Below are positions 8,045 to 15,501 of a stretch of DNA of 34,741 nt, piece by piece; within the stretch, counting starts at the first letter, position 1, and the number at the start of each line of letters is the position of its first letter. Source of the DNA: Neotamlana sedimentorum (GTDB lineage: Bacteria; Bacteroidota; Bacteroidia; Flavobacteriales; Flavobacteriaceae). The stretch spans positions 1 to 34,741 of the forward strand of contig NZ_JTDW01000015.1 in assembly GCF_000943565.1 (NCBI RefSeq), in the 5' to 3' direction. Both the position numbers and the translations under genes were made by a program. The notes under the pieces were generated by a model. It saw only the letters and a list, made by a program, of their open reading frames with translations, was not told the origin of the DNA and did not search any database.

Positions 8045-8275
8045 TTACTGCTTAGGAAACTGTCGTTTTATATTCCTTACAATATCTTCTAATCCATTTA
8101 CTTTAAGCTCGTAAACTTGCCTTAGCATATCACCCAATTGCCCTTTTGGGAATCCTTTACTATGATACCAAACCACATAATATTCGGGTAAATCTATTAA
8201 ATAGCGTCCTTCATATTTACCAAATGGCATTTTAGTATGCGCCAGTTTTATTAAAAAATCTTTATTAGGGAACAT
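8045..8275 (-). CDS. DUF3820 family small protein
   Basis: The 76-residue cytoplasmic protein contains KMPFGKYEGRYLIDLPEYYVVWYHSKGFPKGQLG, a signature of DUF3820 (about residues 15-48; key positions M16, PFGKY, LP, YL/V, W, G). The role is unknown; some family members have been called putative quorum-sensing-regulated virulence factors, but the basis is weak. The 5' leader on the minus strand is an unusual CAA/CAAC-rich, G-poor tract (complement of 8285-8311). It is downstream of the DUF922 gene by about 100 nt on the same strand and may be co-transcribed with it. Confidence 0.8.
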   Translation of the reverse strand: MFPNKDFLIKLAHTKMPFGKYEGRYLIDLPEYYVVWYHSKGFPKGQLGDMLRQVYELKVNGLEDIVRNIKRQFPKQ

Positions 8276-8284
8276 GTTGGTTAT

Positions 8285-8311
8285 TTGTTGTTGGTTGTTG
8301 CTTGTTGTTTG
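8285..8311. repeat. TTG-rich simple-sequence tract
   Basis: This is an imperfect (TTG)n tract. On the minus strand it reads as CAA/CAAC repeats ending 9 nt before the DUF3820 start codon, so in mRNA it would be an unstructured leader. A second low-complexity stretch of ATTCTTGATTCT type follows to about 8365. It is probably slippage-prone DNA; a role in translation is only a guess. Confidence 0.5.
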
Positions 8312-8372
8312 TTTTTTGCTGGCTGTTTCTAGTATCTTGATTCTTAATTCTTGATTCTATCTTCTAACCAAA

Positions 8373-8915
8373 CTACTCATTTATCGCAAATTCTTCCAAT
8401 GCACTTAATTCGGCTTCAATGTACATTTTCCATTGTAATTGAGCTTCAAAATTTCTTGAAAAATCGGTTTCTGTATCGTATTTATTTTGAAAAGCGGCCA
8501 ATTCTCTATTTATAGTATTATGCAATGTTTTTAGCTCTCGTTTTACACTATTAGCAGTTTTAATTTTACTAATACGCTGCCTAAATTTTCGAGCAAATAA
8601 TTCCGTTATATCAAAATGGAGTTGCTCGTGTCCAAGCACATGTTTAGTTGCCTTGTTTGGTAAATACCAAGACTTTTCGGGGTAAAAATGCGCATGAACT
8701 TCGGTTGTAAAATCAACAACCTTATGGCTGTCTGTTTCGGTTATAGAAAACCCAAATGTAATTCCAGATGCAGTAATTGCAACGGCACCAGTGTTCGTTT
8801 CTGGTTTCCCTTTAAAATCATTCCAAGTTAACTTATAATTAGCTTGCCAGGATTTAACTGAGGCATCTTGCAGGTTAAAAAGAAAAAGTACACAAATAAA
8901 TAGTAATCTATACAC
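8373..8915 (-). CDS. DUF922-type secreted putative metalloprotease
   Basis: The 180-residue protein has an N-terminal signal peptide (MYRLLFICVLFLFNLQDASVK, about 1-20). It continues with ANYKLTWNDFKGKP, IFGFSI-like ITFGFSITE, VHAHFYPEKSWY and VLGHEQLHFDITELFARKFR near 93-112. The HEQLH sequence is a zinc-binding HExxH-like motif, and the combination with W-x-DF-x-G matches DUF922, often described as putative Zn-dependent proteases. A periplasmic or surface location is expected; the substrate is unknown. The start lies 42 nt behind the LysM gene's stop, so it is likely in the same operon. Confidence 0.8.
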   Translation of the reverse strand: MYRLLFICVLFLFNLQDASVKSWQANYKLTWNDFKGKPETNTGAVAITASGITFGFSITETDSHKVVDFTTEVHAHFYPEKSWYLPNKATKHVLGHEQLHFDITELFARKFRQRISKIKTANSVKRELKTLHNTINRELAAFQNKYDTETDFSRNFEAQLQWKMYIEAELSALEEFAINE

Positions 8916-8957
8916 GCTTTTAAGTGTTAAAAACTAAAAACGCCTATTTAATAAGTA

Positions 8958-10886
8958 TTATTGCTCAACCTCAACAACCGATAAGTTATCGTATTTCACT
9001 AAATACACACTATCGTTATAATAACCACCGTAAAGCTTGTGCTTGTAAGAGAATTTATTTTCTACATACTCGGTTAACAAAGTGTTTTTTGCCGAAATAA
9101 ATAAATTTTCAGAAGTCACTAAACGCAACACAACATCCATAGTTAAATCGAAACCTTTTACAGCACGTTTATTAGGGGTTATGTTATAAACCTTATCGTA
9201 TTTTTTAGTAAAATTACTGGTATCGTTAAAACTAGATTCTTTAGAGCTTGTTGCAAACAAGAATTGTAAACTAGATAAATGGGTGTTGTTTATTTGGTCG
9301 CCTTCAAAAGCAGCATTCTCGTTAGTTGTAGTTAAAATAATTTCGGTTGGTTTAGCGCCTTCGGCCAAAACTTTATTATTTAACGAGGCCAAAATACTAG
9401 ATACATTCGATGCAAAACCTTCGTTCGATGTTTCTAAAAACACAATATTTCTACCAGGCTTTAGTACAGCTTGGATATCATCTTTTATTACAAAAAATTC
9501 ATCTTTACCCGTTTTCTTATCTTTTCTAGAAGTAACAGGTTTTGCTGCGTTAAATTCACGTTTCAATTCTAAAGCCACATCGGCCGTTTTACTATCGGAA
9601 ATAATAACAACATTTTTTGCTAACGAATCTTTTTTAACGTAGTTAATTATTTTCGACTTTAACAACTCGTCTGAAGGTTTCGACTGAAACACATTACCAT
9701 GAAGCTTTAAGTTTGAGCCAATAGGCGACACCACTGGCACCGACATTTTATTTAACTGCGACGCAACCTTATCGAATGGTGCTGTTGTAAGCGGACCAAT
9801 AACAGCATCAACAGTATCAAAACTATTTTCGTTTAATATTTTAGTTACTTCACTTACTTGTCCTTTAGTATCGTAAACATCAACCTTTACCGAAACTCCA
9901 AGTGTTTTTAAAGAATCTAAAGCCATTAAAACACCCGAATAAAAATCTAAAGAAGCACTTAAATATCTATCTGATTTTATGCTGCGTTTTGTATCAACAA
10001 CCGAGTCGAAATCCACTCTATGCAACCTAAAAGGCAACATTACCGCAATATGTTTGGTGCTAAAATCGCTAATACTATCAATAAGATTAATAGCCTGTAA
10101 CCCCGAAGATGTTAAGGTTTCAACCGCGTTTGAAAATGGTATTTTTAAAATCATACCTTCTTTTAATCCGCTTTCTGCTAACCCCGGATTTAATCCTTCC
10201 AACTGAGCTTGTTCTAAACCTAATTTCAATTTTAAACGATAAAACCCTTCCTTAGGCAGAACTTTATAATAGCTGTACTTTTCGTCAATTACTTGCTGTT
10301 CTGCCTTCTTAACATTTGGCACATTAATAACTTGTCCGTCCTTTAAAACCTCGCCCATTTCTGGGTTTAAATCCTCTAATTCCTTAACTGAAATTCCAAA
10401 TTTATATGCAATACGCCATTTGCCCTCTTTTGGCAAAACCGTATACTCTGCAGTTTCCGGAACTTCCTCGACAACTTCGGTAACTCTAAACACAGGAATT
10501 TTTATTTTATCGCCTTTTTTTAAAGGGTTTGCGTATAAAAACGTATTGTGCTTTTTAATATCTTCTTCGGTAACGCCATATTGTTTAGCTAAGCCATACA
10601 AGGTTTCTTTACGCTTAGCCTTATGGTCTTTAAAACCTTGCAGTTCCTTTACAATAGTAACCTTAGGCTTTTCGGCCTTCGAAATAGGAATAATTAAAAT
10701 AGTATTAGCCTGTAAGCCTTTTTTAGCATCGGGGTTTAAACTATAAATATCGGCAGTAGTAACAAAATATTGTTTAGCCAAAGCCTCAACGGTTTCGCCC
10801 TCTTTAACGCGGTGTGTACTAAAGTTCTGGGCGTTAGCAGTACTAAACCAACCTATTAAAATTAATGCTATTAAAAATTTCTTCAT
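8958..10886 (-). CDS. LysM-repeat protein with periplasmic-binding-protein-like domain
   Basis: The 642-residue exported protein has a cleavable signal (MKKFLIALILIGWFSTANA, about 1-19) followed by four LysM-like modules at about 25-70, 84-132, 146-192 and 205-250 (for example HRVKEGETVEALAKQY and AKRKETLYGLAKQYGV). Residues about 275-642 resemble a type 1 periplasmic ligand-binding fold: HIAVMLPFRL, DVYDTKGQVSEV, AVIGPLTTAPFDKVASQLNKMSVPVVSPIGS and a later FDLTMDVVLRL. LysM modules bind N-acetylglucosamine in peptidoglycan, so the protein is probably wall-bound in the periplasm. What ligand the second part senses or carries is unknown; it could equally be a non-binding scaffold. It lies between guaA and the DUF922 gene. 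A repeat-like element occupies its upstream region. Confidence 0.85.
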   Translation of the reverse strand: MKKFLIALILIGWFSTANAQNFSTHRVKEGETVEALAKQYFVTTADIYSLNPDAKKGLQANTILIIPISKAEKPKVTIVKELQGFKDHKAKRKETLYGLAKQYGVTEEDIKKHNTFLYANPLKKGDKIKIPVFRVTEVVEEVPETAEYTVLPKEGKWRIAYKFGISVKELEDLNPEMGEVLKDGQVINVPNVKKAEQQVIDEKYSYYKVLPKEGFYRLKLKLGLEQAQLEGLNPGLAESGLKEGMILKIPFSNAVETLTSSGLQAINLIDSISDFSTKHIAVMLPFRLHRVDFDSVVDTKRSIKSDRYLSASLDFYSGVLMALDSLKTLGVSVKVDVYDTKGQVSEVTKILNENSFDTVDAVIGPLTTAPFDKVASQLNKMSVPVVSPIGSNLKLHGNVFQSKPSDELLKSKIINYVKKDSLAKNVVIISDSKTADVALELKREFNAAKPVTSRKDKKTGKDEFFVIKDDIQAVLKPGRNIVFLETSNEGFASNVSSILASLNNKVLAEGAKPTEIILTTTNENAAFEGDQINNTHLSSLQFLFATSSKESSFNDTSNFTKKYDKVYNITPNKRAVKGFDLTMDVVLRLVTSENLFISAKNTLLTEYVENKFSYKHKLYGGYYNDSVYLVKYDNLSVVEVEQ

Positions 10887-10980
10887 TTTACTGTGTAAGC
10901 TGTAAGTTTGTTAAAGGTAATAAACCAAATTATATACGTAAGTTTTTAAGTAAACAGATTAAAAACCTATAAAATTATAA

Positions 10981-11129
10981 CACATAACATGCCAAAAATT
11001 AATTGGGCGTTACCCTGTTTTCGATTTTTGTCGCAAACGGCGTCGGGTATTCATTACAAGTCCTCGCGCCCCGATAAATTCGGGATCGCTGTGGGCTTTC
11101 CATTACTATCCCTAACGCGGGCTTATGTG
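10981..11129. repeat. structured dispersed-repeat-like element with inverted ends
   Basis: A stretch clearly richer in G and C than its surroundings lies between guaA and the LysM gene. Its ends are inverted repeats: CACATAA (10981-10987) with TTATGTG (11123-11129), and inside them GCGTTA (11007-11012) with TAACGC (11113-11118). The interior has two imperfect direct copies, GGGTATTCATTACAAGTCC (from 11045) and GGGCTTTCCATTACTATCC (from 11093). It also has a small hairpin, CCCGA-N5-TCGGG (about 11070-11084). The wording (GGGCGTT..., ...TCCCTAACGCGGGC) resembles dispersed repeats I remember from Flavobacteriaceae genomes, but this needs a search. It has no convincing coding content, so it may be a non-autonomous mobile element or a structured RNA. 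Confidence 0.6.
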
Positions 11130-11153
11130 CTAAGTAATAGATTAAATTTAAGT

Positions 11154-12689
11154 TTATTCCCACTCAATAGTTGCTGGTGGTTTCGAACTTATATCGTACA
11201 CTACTCTATTAACGCCTTTTACTTTATTTATTATTTCGTTACTTGTTTTTTGTAAAAATTCGTAAGGTAAATTTACCCAATCGGCAGTCATTCCGTCAGT
11301 GCTTTCAACAGCACGAAGCGCCACACATTTTTCGTATGTACGTTCATCGCCCATTACACCAACACTATTTACAGGAAGTAACATGGCGCCAGCTTGCCAA
11401 ACCTTATCGTAAAGTCCCCAAGCTTTTAACCCCTCAATAAAAATAGCATCAACTTCTTGTAACATGCGTACTTTTTCGGCCGTAATATCGCCTAAAATAC
11501 GAATTCCTAAACCAGGACCAGGAAACGGATGCCTACCTAATAATTCTGGACTAACACCTAAGCTTGCTCCTACACGGCGTACTTCATCTTTAAAAATAGC
11601 ACGTAAAGGCTCAACAATTTTAAGTTTCATAAAATCGGGTAAACCACCAACATTATGATGACTCTTTATAGTTGCCGATGGCCCACCAGTTGCCGAAACA
11701 CTTTCAATAACATCGGGGTAAATAGTACCTTGAGCTAACCATTTTACATCAGTAATTTGGTGTGCTTCATCATCGAAAACCTCAATAAACGCATTACCAA
11801 TGGCCTTACGCTTTTTTTCTGGATCTTCAATTCCTTTTAAAGCTGTTAAAAAACGTTCTGAGGCATCAACACCTTTAACGTTTAATCCCATGCCTTCGTA
11901 TTGTTTTAAAACGCTTTCAAATTCGTTTTTACGCAATAAACCGTTATTTACAAAAATACAGTACAAATTATCCCCAATAGCTTTGTTTAATAAAACAGCA
12001 GCAATGGTAGAATCTACACCACCCGATAAGCCTAAAACAACTTTATCGTTTCCAACTTTTTCTTGTATAGCTTCAACCGTTTCTTCCACAAACGATTGTG
12101 GTGTCCAATCTTGGTTTAAACCTGCTATTTTTACTAAAAAGTTTTCTAAAAGTTGCTTTCCATCGGTAGAATGATAAACTTCTGGATGAAATTGAATAGC
12201 ATAAGTAGTTTCGCCTTCAATTTTATAAGCGGCATTTTCAACATCGCTTGTGCTGGCTAATAACACACCATTAGTTGGAAGTTTTTTAATAGTATCGCTA
12301 TGGCTCATCCAAACTTGGCTGCCTTCATTTATACCAATAAAAAATTCGTCGTCGTTTTTTATATAAGATAAATTAGCACGCCCATACTCTCTTGTATTAG
12401 ATGGTGCTACTTCGCCACCCGAAAAATGCGCTAAATATTGCGCACCGTAGCATACTGCTAACATTGGTTTTTTTGTACGCAGCTCGCTTAATTCTGGGTG
12501 CAATGCTTTATCGCCTCTTACCGAGTTTGGACTCCCAGAAAGAATAACCGCTTTATACTCGCTTAAATTGGTTGGGATTTTGTTAAATGGATGTATTTCG
12601 GAATAGATGTTAAGCTCTCTAACTCTGCGCGCAATAAGCTGTGTGTATTGCGATCCGAAGTCTAAAATAAGTACCTTGTCGTGTTGCAT
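11154..12689 (-). CDS. guaA: GMP synthase (glutamine-hydrolysing) GuaA
   Basis: GuaA converts XMP to GMP with glutamine and ATP in purine synthesis. The 511-residue protein has the class I glutamine amidotransferase domain (catalytic C80 in LAVCYGAQ, H168 and E170 in QFHPEVY), the ATP-pyrophosphatase loop LSGGVDST (222-227 for SGGVDS), and a C-terminal dimerisation domain with [11 protein letters not shown] and the terminal [11 protein letters not shown] chose ATG 12689; the longer frame would begin at a TTG at 12695, adding only two residues. A TATTTTTG box lies 3 nt upstream of this ATG, which would imply an almost leaderless transcript if used. No defect is visible. Confidence 0.97.
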   Translation of the reverse strand: MQHDKVLILDFGSQYTQLIARRVRELNIYSEIHPFNKIPTNLSEYKAVILSGSPNSVRGDKALHPELSELRTKKPMLAVCYGAQYLAHFSGGEVAPSNTREYGRANLSYIKNDDEFFIGINEGSQVWMSHSDTIKKLPTNGVLLASTSDVENAAYKIEGETTYAIQFHPEVYHSTDGKQLLENFLVKIAGLNQDWTPQSFVEETVEAIQEKVGNDKVVLGLSGGVDSTIAAVLLNKAIGDNLYCIFVNNGLLRKNEFESVLKQYEGMGLNVKGVDASERFLTALKGIEDPEKKRKAIGNAFIEVFDDEAHQITDVKWLAQGTIYPDVIESVSATGGPSATIKSHHNVGGLPDFMKLKIVEPLRAIFKDEVRRVGASLGVSPELLGRHPFPGPGLGIRILGDITAEKVRMLQEVDAIFIEGLKAWGLYDKVWQAGAMLLPVNSVGVMGDERTYEKCVALRAVESTDGMTADWVNLPYEFLQKTSNEIINKVKGVNRVVYDISSKPPATIEWE

Positions 12690-12692
12690 GCG

Positions 12693-12700
12693 CAAAAATA
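12693..12700 (-). promoter_or_regulatory. candidate Bacteroidota -7 box of guaA
   Basis: The minus strand reads TATTTTTG, a full match to TAnnTTTG, and ends 3 nt before the guaA ATG. No TTG is seen at the usual -33 distance. In AT-rich DNA this can occur by chance. If real, transcription would start at or very near the start codon. Confidence 0.3.
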
Positions 12701-12784
12701 ATAATTGATTTTTTTAATGAAGAATTCCATGTGATAATTTTTTTATTTAATTGTCAACAAGCTATAAACTATAAAAAGCCCACC

Positions 12785-14155
12785 TTACTTCATAGAATCC
12801 AAAATCATTTGTATATCTTTTTCTGTTGTATCTGGATTTATAAAACAGAAACGTGAAACTGTTTCATATTCATTTCCAGATTTCCATTTAGTTGGAGTAA
12901 CTAAGGCAAAACCAGATTTATGGTTTTCATAAGTCCAATGTGTATAATCTTCAGGATTCCATCCTATTCTTCTGTATAATACACAAGATAAACTAGGCTC
13001 TCTAACCAACTCGACATGTGGCTCATTCGCTATTAACTTACCGGCAAGTTGTGCCAACTCTAAGCCGCGTTCTACAGCTTCTTTATATTTATTAGTTCCG
13101 TGAGTCGCTAACGAAAACCATAAAGGTAACCCTCGTACACGACGTGTAAGTTGAATTTGATAATCGGTTGGATTAAAGCCATGAGCACCATCATCTTTAA
13201 AAATATCTAAATATGAGCCTTCTTGAGAATGTGCTTCCTTAGCCAATTCTGGATTCTTATAAATTACAGCACCACAATCGTAAGGAGAAAACATCCATTT
13301 ATGCGGATCGATAGTTATACTATCCGCTCGCTCAATACCATTAAATAAATGACGAACAGAATCAGCAATTAATGCCCCACCGCCATAGGCAGCATCAACA
13401 TGAAACCATAGATTTTCGGTTTCGCAAACTTGAGCAATACCGTCTAAATCGTCTATTATCCCTGCATTTGTTGTGCCTCCAGTCGCTACCACTGCAAACA
13501 AGCGTTTACGTTGATGAAAATTTAAACTATCTATAGTTTTACGGAGGTCGTTACCCATTAATTTTTCTTCAGAATCTACTAAAAGAATATCTACATCGGC
13601 TACTTTAGCCATCGCTTTAATTGAAGAATGCGCACCAATTGAGGTAATAATTAAGCCTTTTTCACGCTTATAAGTATCATCTCTACGCCAATATTCCCTT
13701 GCAGTAACAATTGCTGATAAATTTGCGGCAGTGCCGCCACTGGTAAACACACCAAAAGCACCTTCGGGTAAACCTGTTAAACTCACCATCCAACGCATCG
13801 CTTCGTTTTCACAAAAAATACCTCCAGCACCTTCCATCCAATATGCACCATGAATACTTGATGCCGATGTAACTAAGTCGAACATTACAGCTGCTCGAGT
13901 TGGTGACGCTGGCACAAATGCTAAATGCCTTGGATGATCGGCAGGAACATTGGCTTTCATTAAGTGATTTTTCCATAATTTAAAGGCTTGCTCTCCACCA
14001 ATGCCTTCATGTGTCACAGTTTCTCCAACTAATGCCTTAAGTTCAGATTCTTTTTTGGGTTTCCCTATTTTACTATTTGTTGCCGAAATTCTATCGATGG
14101 TATATTTCATAACATCAAGAGTCATTTCAACCAAATCTATATCAATTTTATGCAT
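12785..14155 (-). CDS. group II pyridoxal-phosphate-dependent decarboxylase
   Basis: The 456-residue cytoplasmic enzyme belongs to the aromatic-amino-acid/glutamate/diaminobutyrate decarboxylase family. Visible elements are FTSGGTAANL (137-146), a histidine that stacks on the cofactor in GAHSSIK (H176), HVDAAYGGG with the aspartate that pairs with the pyridine nitrogen (252-260), and DPHKWMFSPYDCG with the Schiff-base lysine K286. The substrate cannot be read from sequence; tyrosine, tryptophan, glutamate and 2,4-diaminobutyrate are all handled by relatives. It is upstream of guaA on the same strand, separated by 95 nt, with no biosynthetic partner nearby. Its own upstream side holds the terminator of the ThuA gene, so it is probably transcribed alone or with guaA. 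Confidence 0.87.
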   Translation of the reverse strand: MHKIDIDLVEMTLDVMKYTIDRISATNSKIGKPKKESELKALVGETVTHEGIGGEQAFKLWKNHLMKANVPADHPRHLAFVPASPTRAAVMFDLVTSASSIHGAYWMEGAGGIFCENEAMRWMVSLTGLPEGAFGVFTSGGTAANLSAIVTAREYWRRDDTYKREKGLIITSIGAHSSIKAMAKVADVDILLVDSEEKLMGNDLRKTIDSLNFHQRKRLFAVVATGGTTNAGIIDDLDGIAQVCETENLWFHVDAAYGGGALIADSVRHLFNGIERADSITIDPHKWMFSPYDCGAVIYKNPELAKEAHSQEGSYLDIFKDDGAHGFNPTDYQIQLTRRVRGLPLWFSLATHGTNKYKEAVERGLELAQLAGKLIANEPHVELVREPSLSCVLYRRIGWNPEDYTHWTYENHKSGFALVTPTKWKSGNEYETVSRFCFINPDTTEKDIQMILDSMK

Positions 14156-14218
14156 GATTTATTTTTCGCCAAAAATACGTATTTGAAAAGAAAACCAACA
14201 CCCTTTACCATAATTCAT

Positions 14219-14246
14219 AAAAAAACACCTTAAACAAATTAAGGTG
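14219..14246 (-). terminator. intrinsic terminator of the ThuA-like gene
   Basis: On the minus strand CACCTTAA-TTTGT-TTAAGGTG forms a perfect 8-bp stem followed directly by seven T residues. It lies 41 nt after the ThuA-like stop codon and just upstream of the decarboxylase gene. Confidence 0.9.
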
Positions 14247-14286
14247 CTCTTTATATTATTTGATTTAACTTCTAAAAATTCTAAAA

Positions 14287-15366
14287 TTAATTTTTAAAAA
14301 CTTTAAACGTTTTTGATTGATTAACTGAACTAGCAACTACAAAATACATTCCAGTTTTTAAGTGAGATATATCTAAAGATAACTTATTGTTAATGATAGC
14401 AGTTTTAGTTACCGTTTCACTAATTAATTGCTTACCTGAAACATCATAAATATCAATTTCATAATTGGCGCCTGTATTATTTAAGCTAATCTCTATTTTA
14501 TCTTTTACTGGGTTATTTACCAGCTTTAAAGAAGCTGAACTTAAATTTTCTTTATTTAAAGTTTGATCTCCAATTGCCCAAAGTGTTGCATTTTTTAATA
14601 GTGTTCTAAAATCGGAATTACTTAAATAATCATCTTCATGATGCCCTAATCCTGTATAAAATGAACGAATTCCAGATAAAGTTACGTCTGGTGTTCCTGA
14701 GTTATTATCGTCATCATAGGTTATAGATTCTTTAAACCAAGTAATTGGTCGTTCGGCATCATAGCTATTGCTGCCTGTAGATTCAACTTTTAATAAAACA
14801 GTATTATCTGAACTTAAGTAACCGCCTTCCCAATAGTAAAACTCATCGGTGTGTTCCCAATCAGTCCCAACATTTCCTAAAAAATCTATAATAGAATTAT
14901 CAGACACCACTTCTACATCGGCTGTATAATTACTAGACGTGTGATAAGGGTCCTCTTGAACAATAGCCCCAAGAAGTTCCGTATAAAACGGCCATGAGTT
15001 ATCGTTAAATGCATCGGAGCTGGCATGAATTCCAACAAAACCATTGCCAGAAGCAATAAAATTCTCTAAGGCAGTTTTTTCTGTGTTTGATAATATGTCA
15101 TTACCGTTAACACTTAAAAAGACAACAGCATCGTACTGACTAAGATTTGATGTATTAAAAACATTTGAATTTTGAGATACATCTGTAGCCCATATATTGT
15201 TTTCATTACCTAAATCTTCAAACATTTTAATACCGTCATCTATAGATGCATGTCTAAAACCTTCAGTTTCATGATAAATTAAAATTCTTTTTGCCTGAGA
15301 ATGTATTTGAGCATACATCAAAATAAATATAGTTAAAACTATTAAATTTAGGGAGGATGTTTTCAT
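14287..15366 (-). CDS. ThuA-domain secreted protein with T9SS type A sorting domain
   Basis: The 359-residue protein has a signal peptide (MKTSSLNLIVLTIFILMYAQIHSQ, cleavage near 23). A ThuA-like domain spans about 27-255: RILIYHETEGFRHASI, DAVVFLSVNG, FIASGNGFVGIHASSDAF, WPFYTELLGA, ERPITWFKE and GLGHHEDDY. ThuA-like proteins have a class I amidotransferase-like fold and are often near sugar-use genes; the reaction is not settled. The last 75 residues (SLKLVNNPVKDKIEISL... YDVSGKQL... LKTGMYFV) fit a Por/T9SS C-terminal sorting domain, so the protein should be secreted or surface-attached through the type IX system. No sugar-use genes are adjacent. A strong terminator follows. Confidence 0.87.
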   Translation of the reverse strand: MKTSSLNLIVLTIFILMYAQIHSQAKRILIYHETEGFRHASIDDGIKMFEDLGNENNIWATDVSQNSNVFNTSNLSQYDAVVFLSVNGNDILSNTEKTALENFIASGNGFVGIHASSDAFNDNSWPFYTELLGAIVQEDPYHTSSNYTADVEVVSDNSIIDFLGNVGTDWEHTDEFYYWEGGYLSSDNTVLLKVESTGSNSYDAERPITWFKESITYDDDNNSGTPDVTLSGIRSFYTGLGHHEDDYLSNSDFRTLLKNATLWAIGDQTLNKENLSSASLKLVNNPVKDKIEISLNNTGANYEIDIYDVSGKQLISETVTKTAIINNKLSLDISHLKTGMYFVVASSVNQSKTFKVFKN

Positions 15367-15501
15367 TTTGTTTTTAGATCAATAAACATAGAAATTAATA
15401 AAATTCACTGCTCTATATTAACACATTACTATTTTAAATTAACTAAAATCAGAAAAATTCATAAATACAATGGCTTAATTTATTATTATTCAAAATTAAA
15501 C

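Noticed and set aside
9283-10746. Plus-strand frames inside the LysM gene (9283-9642, 9979-10206, 10420-10746)
   Set aside because: They are antisense shadows of a well-supported coding sequence and show no domains.
10989-11255. 88-codon plus-strand frame over the repeat element
   Set aside because: It runs through the structured repeat and into the antisense of the guaA 3' end. Its predicted protein is what such repeats yield by chance, with no recognisable domain.
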